The position numbers and the translations under genes were made by a program. Below are positions 15,365-23,668 of a stretch of 64,000 bases of DNA, one piece after another. Numbering within the stretch: the first letter of the stretch is position 1; each line of letters starts with the position of its first letter. A model generated the notes under the pieces. The model ran no database searches, was not told the DNA's origin, and was given only the letters and a program-made list of their open reading frames with translations. The DNA comes from Thalassobius sp049116315 (GTDB lineage Bacteria; Pseudomonadota; Alphaproteobacteria; Rhodobacterales; Rhodobacteraceae), in the NCBI GenBank assembly GCA_049116315.1, contig JAGDZD010000001.1, positions 186,001-250,000 on the forward strand. Reading direction: 5' to 3'.

Positions 15365-17302
15365 ATGAGCCTGACAAGTGACCAGATGGAGCTGCGCGAA
15401 GAAGATGTGCGCGCCCACTATGACGCAGCGGTGGCCATGCTGGAGGGCGTTGATCACACGCCGCGCATTGCCAAAAGCAAAGAGGTTGGCGCTGTGCAGC
15501 CGCGATCCTCAGGGATTGGTGTCCGTCGTCGGTTTCGATCGACCACGCCTGGGATGGTGACCAAGTCGACGGCCCGCCCAGAAGGGGTCAAATTGCTGGA
15601 TCGGATTGAGGCCTGTGATGCTGGCGACAGTTTGGTTTCCCCAGTGCAGGCAAATGTTCAAAACGCATTGCGGCGCGCCTTGGCAATTTCACTGGCGATG
15701 GGCGATGCTTTTGCAGCGCAATCTGGATTGGCTGGGTTAAAGCAATCCAACCTGCAGGGGAGTGTGGCGTCGACCGACAAGGCCAAGTTTTCGGAGCTGT
15801 TGACCGCTGAAGCTTTGATCAGTTTGCATGTGTTTGCCAATGCGACTGCCTATTTGTTGGCACCGCATCTGAGCGAAACCACCGTGGAGGTGGGGCAGGT
15901 CGAAGAGGTTTTGACCGACAATGCTCAATTGGCGCTGCATGGGGCGATTTGGGAGTTGGATCAAGAATTGGCCAGTTTTGCCAAAGATGACGCCAGCTTG
16001 ATCGCCACTGTGTCTGCATTTGCGGAACAATTGATGGAGAAGGTGGCGTTGCGGTCGCAAACGGCGGCGCGGCTAGAGGTGTTCGGCAAGACAAGCTGGA
16101 AGGTCGAAGCGGATGACTTTGTGGTTCAAGGGTTTGTTCCTGCGCAAGCTGCCAAGCGTCAAACGCTCACCATGCAGTTCAAAAAGCCGCATGAGGTGGT
16201 GGGCAATCATATCGCGAAATACCAAGCGTTGCGTCTTTCTAAGATGTTGATGGCTTACGATTTTGACCGGCGTCTGAATCCATTTGCCGAACTGGGGGGC
16301 TTTATCTTTACCTTTATGGGGGATGGCAAGCCGGGCACAGGTAAGACAACGTTGATCCAGATGATGGCTGGGTTGATCAATGATTACTGTCAGGTGGCGG
16401 GTTATCCGTTCCGCTATCAGAACCTGAGCACGGACAATATCGACAGTTATCAGGGGAAATCTGGTCAGAACGCCAAATCGTTTGTGAACAATGTGATTGA
16501 TCCATCTGCGATCGGTTTTGGCACCATTGATGACATCGATCAATTGGCGGGCAAGCGGGGGGATCGTCAATCCAGCGCAGGCCAGCTTGAGATTACAGCC
16601 GTTCTCATGGAAAGCTTTGCCGGGGCGAATACCGTTGTGCGTGGCAATTGCACCTTTGGGATGTTCTCAAACTATCCAGAGAATGTGGACGATGCCTTGC
16701 GCCAACGCGCGGGGGCACGGTTTCTGGTGGACGGGCCGCAAACCCAAGAAGACTATGTTGATATTCTGGCGCTGTTGATGGGCAAAAACCACGATATCCC
16801 GCTGGGAGATCATGATCTGTTTTCCGCGCAAGAGATCAAAACCGCCGTGGCCAAATCCTTTGAGGCGCATTCAAAGCCTCATGAGGCTGGCTTGCTGAAC
16901 GTATTTGATCGGGTGCATGACCAGTTGGGTGATCTGAACACGATTGCCAAGATGGGGGCCTATCTTAAGGCCATCCAGCAAGCTGACGAACGCTTTACCG
17001 GGCGTGCGATCAAAAACATCACCGATGCGGTGAAGGTGCGGGCGATGGATTTTGAATTGCCGGATGAATGGATGGAAAACCCTGAAATATTCTTGTTCCG
17101 CCCCTATGATGATAAGAAATCGATGATCGAAGATCTGCGCGTGCCGATCACCACCGAAATGGTCTTGCAGGAAATCAACCGATACGCTGACAGTGAATTC
17201 CGCTATGCGGATAAGTCTGACGAAGTGGCTGTTGAGGCGATTGTGCGGGACTTTGGCCGCCAAGAAGAAGCCAAGCGGCGCTATCTGGAGAGCAAATCCT
17301 GA
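15365..17302 (+). CDS. Classical AAA-type ATPase, uncharacterised
   Basis: 645 residues. The first ~310 form a helical N-terminal domain of unknown kind. The ATPase module has Walker A GDGKPGTGKTT (Gly319-Thr329, Lys327), Walker B GTIDDIDQLAGKRGD (Asp389-Asp390, with Asp replacing the usual Glu), and FSNYPENVDDALRQRAGARF, which carries the sensor-1 Asn (Asn436) and the arginine-rich stretch where arginine fingers sit in classical AAA proteins. This resembles spastin/Cdc48-type remodelling ATPases more than MoxR proteins. Start at ATG 15365 with GGAAGGA upstream. Its stop overlaps the start of the next gene (TGATG). Probably a motor that remodels a partner from the same operon. Confidence 0.85.
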   Translation: MSLTSDQMELREEDVRAHYDAAVAMLEGVDHTPRIAKSKEVGAVQPRSSGIGVRRRFRSTTPGMVTKSTARPEGVKLLDRIEACDAGDSLVSPVQANVQNALRRALAISLAMGDAFAAQSGLAGLKQSNLQGSVASTDKAKFSELLTAEALISLHVFANATAYLLAPHLSETTVEVGQVEEVLTDNAQLALHGAIWELDQELASFAKDDASLIATVSAFAEQLMEKVALRSQTAARLEVFGKTSWKVEADDFVVQGFVPAQAAKRQTLTMQFKKPHEVVGNHIAKYQALRLSKMLMAYDFDRRLNPFAELGGFIFTFMGDGKPGTGKTTLIQMMAGLINDYCQVAGYPFRYQNLSTDNIDSYQGKSGQNAKSFVNNVIDPSAIGFGTIDDIDQLAGKRGDRQSSAGQLEITAVLMESFAGANTVVRGNCTFGMFSNYPENVDDALRQRAGARFLVDGPQTQEDYVDILALLMGKNHDIPLGDHDLFSAQEIKTAVAKSFEAHSKPHEAGLLNVFDRVHDQLGDLNTIAKMGAYLKAIQQADERFTGRAIKNITDAVKVRAMDFELPDEWMENPEIFLFRPYDDKKSMIEDLRVPITTEMVLQEINRYADSEFRYADKSDEVAVEAIVRDFGRQEEAKRRYLESKS

Positions 17303-17718
17303 TGCCCCCAATCGACTCCATCGGGTTGGCCAATACGGCGGTGCCATTGGGTGTGCTGGCTGTGCTGGTGCTGGTGTTGCCGCACTATATGGTGGACGGT
17401 GCAACGCGGTCGCATGCCACGGTGCTGCGCGGGATCGGCGGCGTTGCCTGTATGACGTTGGCGGCGGGGTTTGTGATGTCGATGGTTGTGACACAGATAC
17501 GTGGATACAATGTGCTCGCGCAGCTGCAAGCGGACCCTTTGACGGGGGCCATGATCCACGGTCGATTGGCCGCGCTGAGCGCGCTTGTCTGGGGGCCAAT
17601 CCTGGCGCTGGTTTGGTTTTCCAAAGCGCAGGGCGTCGAAGCACGGCGCGGACAAGACGTGGCCGGTGAAGGTCTGGGTCAGAACCAGACCAATTCGAAG
17701 GAGGATGAGACGCGATGA
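17302..17718 (+). CDS. Small three-helix membrane protein, uncharacterised
   Basis: 138 residues with three hydrophobic segments (about 10-29, 43-65, 85-107) and a polar, Gln/Asn/Glu-rich tail of ~30 residues that should lie in the cytoplasm. The start shares a base with the ATPase stop and its stop overlaps the next start by 4 bases, so translation is coupled on both sides. No family recognised. Likely an inner-membrane anchor for the ATPase or the following soluble protein. Confidence 0.75.
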   Translation: MPPIDSIGLANTAVPLGVLAVLVLVLPHYMVDGATRSHATVLRGIGGVACMTLAAGFVMSMVVTQIRGYNVLAQLQADPLTGAMIHGRLAALSALVWGPILALVWFSKAQGVEARRGQDVAGEGLGQNQTNSKEDETR

Positions 17719-19103
17719 AACGGTTGATTGAAAAAGGCCTGATGTTTGGCAATCTGTTTCATGTCTCTAGCCCGGCATTGGTCGAACGATACAATCGGGC
17801 GCTGGAACATCTGACTGGCAAGCGCACCACGCTTGACGATTTTCATGTCGATATTTCCGGATACTCGCCAGAGGTTGGCGATCAGCTGGGGGATCCGCTG
17901 TATCTGAACCACAACGGTGTAAATCGGCAATTCATTCTGCTGTCGACCCAACAGAAAACGGCGCCCCTGTTGGATGTCAAATTTTCAATGTCGCGTTCGA
18001 TCCTGCGCCAGTTCATCGAAGAAAACGAAGAGCAGCTGTTTGCATTGACCGCACGGGATGCCGTGGCCGGAGAGCTTTTGAATTCGGTATATGCGTTGCC
18101 AGATGCTGAGGCGTTGTTTGATATTCGCAAAATTCGGATCGAGGCGGATACCACCGCGGGCACTGTGAAACAGGCCGAAGATCTGGGGGATAAAGTCAAT
18201 CAGTTCATGCGAGAGAAAGACGCATGGTTTGACGATGTCTTGATCGCCGACATGATCACCTTGGCGAAAAAGACGGGCGACGTGACCCGTAATCCGGTGA
18301 AACTGCGTTTGATGGAGTTTCAGCAAGACAACTTTTGGACAGCGCATTTTGGTGGGCTTTATGTGTTTCGCGGATTGGATCACCCAGCCGTCATCTGTGC
18401 GGGCAAGAAAGAAGAGCTGACGAAGCTGCCGATCAAATATGTTTTTGACTTTGAGGACCGCAATCGGATTGCCAAATTCCTTGAGTACAACGATTTGGTC
18501 GAACCCATTGTCAAAGCACGAGGGGTCGATGCGCGCTCGATCCTGCGGCAAAAGATGGACTTTATTGTTGTGGATGTCGCTCAGGAAAAGGGCATCGATT
18601 TGGCCGGCGCAACGCGTCGTGATCTTCGCGCTCTGGCGCGCAGCCATGCGGCCACTTTGCCAGAAGAATTCCACGCGTTGCAGGATTTGTTGCGTTGGGT
18701 CGAAGATGCGGGGTCTTGGCCGCGGATTTCTTCGGATCACCCGGCCTATTTCTACACGCTGCGCGCGTCCAATCATCCCGACCAAGATTTGGTCAATATG
18801 ATGCTGTCAGAGCTGGCCCCCAAGGACGTGCGCCAGCTGTATATCTGCCACAAAGAGGTCTTCTATCGCGCCTACCAAAGTTGGAGTGAGACCAAGAAGT
18901 CCTATGTGGCGGATTTTCTGGAACGCGAGTATCAAGTGGACAAAGCGGGCACCCGTGCTGCGCTGTTTGGTCATGATGCGCCCTTAACCAGCGCCTCTGG
19001 CGATATAATCGACCGGGTGGGACCATGGGGAGCGGTGCGCGACTTGCAGAGCCAGCGGTCCGCGCGCCCTAGCCCGAAACACAAAGGCCCTTGGGGCGGA
19101 TAG
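17715..19103 (+). CDS. Uncharacterised 462-residue soluble protein (possibly DUF6638)
   Basis: Mixed alpha/beta protein without signal or membrane segments. From memory it resembles the alphaproteobacterial family listed as DUF6638; this needs a profile search. Notable parts: an N-terminal MKRLIEKGLMFGNLFHVSSP helix, an acidic central region, and a C-terminal tail rich in Ser/Arg/Lys that contains GPWG twice (about 438-441 and the last five residues), like a short linear docking motif. The sequence NHPDQDLVNMMLSELAPKDV suggests a helical C-terminal domain. Starts by ATGA overlap with the small membrane protein. Function unknown; expected to work with the AAA ATPase. Confidence 0.75.
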   Translation: MKRLIEKGLMFGNLFHVSSPALVERYNRALEHLTGKRTTLDDFHVDISGYSPEVGDQLGDPLYLNHNGVNRQFILLSTQQKTAPLLDVKFSMSRSILRQFIEENEEQLFALTARDAVAGELLNSVYALPDAEALFDIRKIRIEADTTAGTVKQAEDLGDKVNQFMREKDAWFDDVLIADMITLAKKTGDVTRNPVKLRLMEFQQDNFWTAHFGGLYVFRGLDHPAVICAGKKEELTKLPIKYVFDFEDRNRIAKFLEYNDLVEPIVKARGVDARSILRQKMDFIVVDVAQEKGIDLAGATRRDLRALARSHAATLPEEFHALQDLLRWVEDAGSWPRISSDHPAYFYTLRASNHPDQDLVNMMLSELAPKDVRQLYICHKEVFYRAYQSWSETKKSYVADFLEREYQVDKAGTRAALFGHDAPLTSASGDIIDRVGPWGAVRDLQSQRSARPSPKHKGPWGG

Positions 19104-19112
19104 GAGTACAGG

Positions 19113-19379
19113 ATGTTTGCATTGTTTCGCCTGCTCACTCTGGGCTTTGTTGTTTTGACGGTGATCTATTTTGCGGTCTCATTGTGGTCGCGGATGACCC
19201 GGCGCCGCAAGTTGGGTCAGGAATGGGATGACGATATCAAAACGGGCGATAGGGATGCGTTTATCCGCGATGGTCTAAAGGAATATGACCATTCGCTGCG
19301 CCGAAAACTGATCTTGATGGTCTATGTCGTGCCCGTCACCGTGGTGGGCTTGATCATCTATTTTGTGAATTTCTACTGA
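19113..19379 (+). CDS. Small two-helix membrane protein, uncharacterised
   Basis: 88 residues: a transmembrane helix at about 3-25, a charged cytoplasmic or periplasmic loop (MTRRRKLGQEWDDDIKTGDR) and a second helix at about 66-87 ending in FVNFY. The arginines after the first helix suggest the loop is cytoplasmic and both ends periplasmic. Starts 9 bases after the preceding stop with a TAGGAG Shine-Dalgarno. No family recognised. Confidence 0.75.
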   Translation: MFALFRLLTLGFVVLTVIYFAVSLWSRMTRRRKLGQEWDDDIKTGDRDAFIRDGLKEYDHSLRRKLILMVYVVPVTVVGLIIYFVNFY

Positions 19380-19393
19380 GGAGGGCCACAACG

Positions 19394-20041
19394 ATGGTCT
19401 ATGTTAAATGGGCGTTTTGGGGCGTGTTCTGGCTTTTTATAGTCGCGTTCTTTCACTACACCTTGCCGCAACACGATATCGCGCGTGTGACGGACACCTA
19501 TGAAAAGCGGATCGATTTTGGTGAGAATTCGATCTTTTGGGCCTCTGCGGACAGTGGGAATGCCGCAACCGCGGCCAATCGGGATGTCTTCTTTGTCCAG
19601 ACCAAGTTGCCCAATGACAATGTGATGGTCTATCGCAACGAGGACACTGGTTGGGGCTGGCCGCCGTACTTTAAATTCGACACATCGAACCTTCAGGCCG
19701 ATGCGGTGGATCTAAAATCAACCGCCGCAGATCCGCAATGGGTGGTGATCAAACACTATGGCTGGCGCAACGAATTCCTGTCGATCTTCCCCAACGCCGT
19801 CAGCGTGCGCGGTGTCGACAGCCCTGATGTGCGGATCATTCCATGGATCAACATTATCATCTTGATGCTGTTTGCTTTGGTGTCGTTTGCGGTTTGGGCG
19901 CGGTGGCGCCGGTTCCGTCAGTCGCGCATCGACCCGATGCTTGAAGGTCTTGAAGACAGCTATGACTCTGCCAGCGATGCCTTGGCGGACCGTCGTGGCC
20001 GTATTGGCCGCTGGCTTGGGACGTGGAAATCCAAAAAATAG
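19394..20041 (+). CDS. DUF1523-type membrane protein
   Basis: 215 residues. An N-terminal transmembrane helix (about 5-22), a ~125-residue extracytoplasmic domain with HYTLPQHDIARVTDTYEKR, MVYRNEDTGWGWPPYFKFDT and HYGWRNEFLSIFPNAV, a second helix (about 152-172), and a basic cytoplasmic tail. HYTLPQHDI and YRNEDTGWGWPPYFKF are what I recall of DUF1523 proteins from roseobacters; the function of that family is not known. GAGGAGG precedes the start, 14 bases after the previous gene. Last gene of the block, followed by a terminator. Confidence 0.75.
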   Translation: MVYVKWAFWGVFWLFIVAFFHYTLPQHDIARVTDTYEKRIDFGENSIFWASADSGNAATAANRDVFFVQTKLPNDNVMVYRNEDTGWGWPPYFKFDTSNLQADAVDLKSTAADPQWVVIKHYGWRNEFLSIFPNAVSVRGVDSPDVRIIPWINIIILMLFALVSFAVWARWRRFRQSRIDPMLEGLEDSYDSASDALADRRGRIGRWLGTWKSKK

Positions 20042-20074
20042 GGCCTGGGATTATTCCAGAGGTTCCAAAACTGA

Positions 20075-20103
20075 AAAGGGCGTCGCGATGCGGCGCCCTT
20101 TAA
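20075..20103 (+). terminator. Terminator closing the uncharacterised operon
   Basis: AAAGGGCG (20075-20082) pairs with CGCCCTTT (20094-20101), with an inner CGC/GCG pair. It lies between convergent genes and may serve both, since the stem starts and ends with short A and T runs. Confidence 0.75.
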
Positions 20104-20112
20104 CATGTGGGC

Positions 20113-20817
20113 TTAGACCGAGCGGGTCAAACCGCCATCAATCCGCAAGTTCTGGCCGGTCATATATCCACCCTCTTCTGAGGCCAGCCATGAAATCAAA
20201 GATGAAACCTCGCCCGCACGCCCATAGCGCCCCATCGGGATGCGTGCACGGCGATCTTCGGTTTCAGGCAGGCTGTCGATAAATCCGGGCAAGACATTGT
20301 TCATGCGCACGTTGTCGGCGGCGTATTTATCGGCAAACAGTTTGGTAAAGGCGGCCAAACCGGCGCGAAACACGCCCGACGTTGGGAACAAGGGATCGGG
20401 TTCAAACGCGGCAAAGGTCGAAATGTTGATGATGGCGCCGCCGCCTTGGGCTTGCATGATCGGCGCGATCAAGCGGGCAGGGCGGATCACGTTCAGCAAG
20501 TAGACCTCCATGCCTTCGTGCCAATCCGCGTCAGAGATTTCCAAGACAGGTCCCTTGGGCCCATGCCCGGCTGAGTTCACGACGACATCGATCCGGCCCC
20601 AACGCGATTGTGCGTCTTGGACCAGTGTCGCCAGATCGTCGGGCGACTTGTTCGAGCCGGTCACGCCAAAGCCTCCAAGCTCCTCTGCGAGGGCCTGACC
20701 TTTGCCAGAGGATGACAAAATGCCAACCTTAAACCTATCCGCCGCCAAGCGGCGCGCCGCGTCTGCGCCCATGCCGCTGCCACCGGCTATGATCAGGGCT
20801 GTTTTTTCTACTGTCAT
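20113..20817 (-). CDS. Atypical short-chain dehydrogenase/reductase (SDR)
   Basis: 234 residues. Rossmann features are present: IAGGSGMGAD nucleotide loop, NSAGHG, and the active-site serine in INISTF. The canonical Tyr-x-x-x-Lys is absent: the aligned positions are Ser147 and Arg151 (SGVFRAGLAAFTK). The downstream PGFID and GYMTGQNLRIDGGLT segments are normal for FabG-like SDRs. Either it uses another mechanism or it is a binding protein. The start at 20817 has GAGGAGAG upstream. Divergent from a LysR regulator, 97 bases apart, which probably controls it. Reaction unknown. Confidence 0.8.
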   Translation of the reverse strand: MTVEKTALIIAGGSGMGADAARRLAADRFKVGILSSSGKGQALAEELGGFGVTGSNKSPDDLATLVQDAQSRWGRIDVVVNSAGHGPKGPVLEISDADWHEGMEVYLLNVIRPARLIAPIMQAQGGGAIINISTFAAFEPDPLFPTSGVFRAGLAAFTKLFADKYAADNVRMNNVLPGFIDSLPETEDRRARIPMGRYGRAGEVSSLISWLASEEGGYMTGQNLRIDGGLTRSV

Positions 20818-20914
20818 GATACTCTCCTCTTGGGGTTGCTTGCCAATATAGGCCCGCTGTTCGGACTCGTTCGACAGATTTGACATTCTCTGAGTGTAGA
20901 AATACTCCTATCAA

Positions 20915-21787
20915 ATGACTCATCTTCCCCCTCTAAACGGATTGCGTGCCTTTGACGCCGCTGGCCGTGGCCTGACATTTCAAGCCGCCGCCGAAGAGCT
21001 AGGCGTGACACAGGGGGCGGTCGCACAGCAGGTGCGGGCGTTGGAGAAACACCTTGGGAAGCCTTTGTTTGTGCGCCATTCAAAGGGGTTGGAATTCACG
21101 GTGTCCGGGCGCAGCTATCACGCTCAAATTCAAAGTGCGTTTGCCCAGATCCGACAGGCGACAGACAGTTTGGAACGGGATTCGGATAAGGTGTTGGTCA
21201 GCGTGACCCCCACGTTTGCCGCAAAGTGGCTGATCCCCAATTTGCCTGACTTTGCGCTGCAACATCCGGAAATTGATCTGCAAATCTTGGCGACCGAGAA
21301 AGTTTCAAGCTTTTACGCGGATGGGATCGATCTTGCGGTGCGTCAAGGGGTCCCGCCGTTTGGGGCCAGTTTGAAGGCGCATCTGCTGTTTCCGCAGGAA
21401 ATCGTTTTGGTGGCCTCGCCTCGGTTCTTGCGCTCAACACCGGCCCCGGTTTCTCCAACCACTTTGGCGCGCATGACGAAAATTCACGATTCCCATGACA
21501 TGTGGCCTCGGGTCATGGCGCATTTGTCGCTCCAAGATGAAAGTGGGCGTGGATTGCGGCTTAGTCAGACCGGCTTGGCGATTGATGCGGCGCTTGCCGG
21601 GCAAGGTGTGGCCCTTGCCAGCCGCTTTCTGGTGGCCAAGGATATCGACGCGGGCCATTTGGTACAGGTCCGCCCCGAGACCCTGTTGGTGGGTGCAGAT
21701 TTCTATTTGCTGACGCGGCGTGATCAGGCGAAGAACCAGTCTCTGCAAGCCATCGTAAAATGGATGCAGCGGTTGGCGCAATTCTAA
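20915..21787 (+). CDS. LysR family regulator, GcvA-like
   Basis: 290 residues. The N-terminal winged helix (LPPLNGLRAFDAAGRGLTFQ, then ELGVTQGAVAQQVRALEKHLGKPLF) is of the GcvA subgroup; the effector domain follows (VSVTPTFAAKWLIPNLPDFA, the usual first strand). As usual for LysR, it is transcribed away from the gene it probably controls, the SDR at 20113-20817, with the operator in the 97-base gap. Its stop overlaps the stop of the convergent MocR gene by 4 bases. Confidence 0.9.
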   Translation: MTHLPPLNGLRAFDAAGRGLTFQAAAEELGVTQGAVAQQVRALEKHLGKPLFVRHSKGLEFTVSGRSYHAQIQSAFAQIRQATDSLERDSDKVLVSVTPTFAAKWLIPNLPDFALQHPEIDLQILATEKVSSFYADGIDLAVRQGVPPFGASLKAHLLFPQEIVLVASPRFLRSTPAPVSPTTLARMTKIHDSHDMWPRVMAHLSLQDESGRGLRLSQTGLAIDAALAGQGVALASRFLVAKDIDAGHLVQVRPETLLVGADFYLLTRRDQAKNQSLQAIVKWMQRLAQF

Positions 21788-23247
21788 CTGGCGCTTTTCA
21801 AGGCCGCGGCAATCTTGGCGATCCCGTCTGGAATGCGGTCAGATGAAATCGAAGAATAGGCCAGTCGATAATGGTTCTTGGGCGGGTTGGGGCCTGCAAA
21901 GAACCGCTGGCCAGCTTCGATCAGCACCCCTTGGTGCAACAGGTCGTGGGCGGTGGCGTTCATATCGATGCCGTCGGGGGCTTTCATCCAGAATGACGAG
22001 CCCCCAAAGGAATCTGATCCCGCAACCGTAAGGCCCTGATCCTCAATGGCCGATTGCATGACAGTGCGGCGTTCGGCAAGAACCCGGCTCATCTTGCGGA
22101 TCTGACTGTCGTAATGCCCCAAGCTGAGGAAATAGGCCGCGGTGCGTTGAATGTGGCCGGGCGGATGGCGCAAGACGCTTGTGCGCAGTGCACGGGCCTG
22201 TCTGATAAAGGGCTCGGGCCCAACCAAATACCCGAGGCGCAGGCCGGGGAACAAAGATTTCGAAAAGCTGCCGACATAGATTACGCGCCCATCGGTATCC
22301 AAGGATTTGAGGGCCGGGGACGCTGGCGAAAGGAAGGACATTTCGAATTCATAGTCGTCCTCGATGATCAACGCCTCAGCGTCGCGTGCTTTGGCCAGCA
22401 AGTCATGGCGACGGGCCCGCGGCATGGTCGCCGATGTGGGGCAGTGATGCGATGGTGTGGTGAAAATCACATCCGCGCGCTTTGGGATCTGCGCCGGGGG
22501 CAGCCCGTTTTGGTCAACGTTGATCGGTGCAATGGCGCACTGGGTTTGATCCAAGATGTCGCGCAATGTTGGGTAGCACGGGTTTTCAACAACTGCCACG
22601 CGATCCGGGGTCAGCAACACCTGACTGGCCAACCACAGTGCGTTCTGTGCGCCCAGTGTCACCAGAACCTCTTCGGGGCGCGCAACGATGCCGCGCCGGG
22701 GCAGATTGTGCCTGAGGATGAATTCGACCAGCTCGGGATCATCGCGATCATAATAGTCTGTGGTAAGGGCGTTGAAATCACCTTGCCCCAATGCCCGAAG
22801 CGCACATAGGCGCCAATGGGTATGGTCAAACAATGCCCGATCCGCTTGGCCATAGACAAAGGGATAGCGAAACTGCGTCCAATCCTTGGGACGCTCGGGG
22901 CTGAGATCCGAAACGAAGCTATGGCCGATTGCGCGATCCCAATCCACTTGGTCGGATTGAGGAACGTTTGGGGGCGTTGGCATGGGTTCTGGCGCTGTTG
23001 GCGAGACAAAATAGCCAGACCGCCCGCGCGCTGTCAGATAGTCGTTTGCCAGCAATTCGGTATAGGCCAGTGTGACGGTAATCCGGCTGATGCCCAAATG
23101 GGCAGCGAGCTTGCGCGATGAGGGCAGTTTTTCGCCGCGGCGCAATCGGCCCGACAATATGCCTTCGGCCACAAGCTGCTGGATCTGGGCCTGCAGCGTG
23201 CCCTGTGCTTCGGGTTTGAGGAAGAAGGTTTCAACGGGAATGGCCAT
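21784..23247 (-). CDS. MocR/GntR-type regulator with aminotransferase domain
   Basis: 487 residues: GntR winged helix at about 15-75 (QLVAEGILSGRLRRGEKLPS...LGISRITVTLAYTEL), a linker, then a fold type I aminotransferase domain with ENPCYPTLRD, TPSHHCPTS, IIEDDYEFEMSF and GSFSKSLFPGLRLGY (PLP lysine at Lys330). MocR proteins sense PLP or amino compounds and activate genes such as pdxST or gabTD. No such gene is adjacent; the divergent neighbour is an ArsR-type regulator, 109 bases away. The target is therefore unknown. Confidence 0.9.
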   Translation of the reverse strand: MAIPVETFFLKPEAQGTLQAQIQQLVAEGILSGRLRRGEKLPSSRKLAAHLGISRITVTLAYTELLANDYLTARGRSGYFVSPTAPEPMPTPPNVPQSDQVDWDRAIGHSFVSDLSPERPKDWTQFRYPFVYGQADRALFDHTHWRLCALRALGQGDFNALTTDYYDRDDPELVEFILRHNLPRRGIVARPEEVLVTLGAQNALWLASQVLLTPDRVAVVENPCYPTLRDILDQTQCAIAPINVDQNGLPPAQIPKRADVIFTTPSHHCPTSATMPRARRHDLLAKARDAEALIIEDDYEFEMSFLSPASPALKSLDTDGRVIYVGSFSKSLFPGLRLGYLVGPEPFIRQARALRTSVLRHPPGHIQRTAAYFLSLGHYDSQIRKMSRVLAERRTVMQSAIEDQGLTVAGSDSFGGSSFWMKAPDGIDMNATAHDLLHQGVLIEAGQRFFAGPNPPKNHYRLAYSSISSDRIPDGIAKIAAALKSAS

Positions 23248-23315
23248 GTCGTCATGATAATCTGGACTTAGATGGCATTCAATCTGGATCTATGAAATGG
23301 GGGTTGAACAACTCA

Positions 23316-23339
23316 ATTAAACTATATAACTAGTTTAAT
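23316..23339 (+). promoter_or_regulatory. Palindromic operator before the arsR-like gene
   Basis: ATTAAACTA (23316-23324) and TAGTTTAAT (23331-23339) form a perfect 9-bp inverted repeat with a six-base AT spacer, 17 bases before the regulator start. AT-rich palindromes of this size are normal ArsR/SmtB operators; TATATAAC inside could be the -10 element. Autorepression is inferred. Confidence 0.75.
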
Positions 23340-23356
23340 AGAAAGTGAGGTCAGCT

Positions 23357-23668
23357 ATGAAATGGGAAGAAGCTGCCAGCGGATTTTCCGCAATGGGCTC
23401 TGAGGCGAGATTGCAGGTGTTGCGGATCCTGATCCGGGCCGGAGAGCCGGGACTGACGGTCGGAGAAATCCAAGAGCGCACCGGCATCGCACCCTCAACA
23501 TTGGCCCACCACCTGAAGTTTCTCTCAGCCGGCGGTGTGGTGACACAGGAAAAGGTTGGGCGCAGCACGGTGAACCGGGCGCATTTTGATGAACTGCAAC
23601 GATTGGCCAGCTTTATTCTCAGTGAATGCTGCCAAGACATGGATAGAAAGGCGGCAAACAATGGTTGA
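23357..23668 (+). CDS. ArsR family transcriptional regulator
   Basis: 103 residues with a winged-helix DNA-binding domain: EARLQVLRILIRAGEPGLTV (helices 1-2), then ERTGIAPSTLAHHLKFLSAG (recognition helix) and a beta wing. The usual ELCVC metal motif of ArsR is missing; instead two adjacent cysteines occur near the C-terminus (SECCQD), which could bind arsenite or another thiophilic species. ATG 23357 has GAGG 6 bases upstream. Its end overlaps the permease start by 8 bases, so both are one operon controlled by the palindrome just upstream. Confidence 0.88.
   Translation: MKWEEAASGFSAMGSEARLQVLRILIRAGEPGLTVGEIQERTGIAPSTLAHHLKFLSAGGVVTQEKVGRSTVNRAHFDELQRLASFILSECCQDMDRKAANNG

Noticed and set aside
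16871..17752. 293-codon minus-strand ORF across the AAA ATPase and small membrane protein genes
   Set aside because: Spans two coupled real genes and has no recognisable domain.
22054..22809. 251-codon plus-strand ORF inside the MocR gene
   Set aside because: Shadow frame; MocR motifs are intact on the minus strand.
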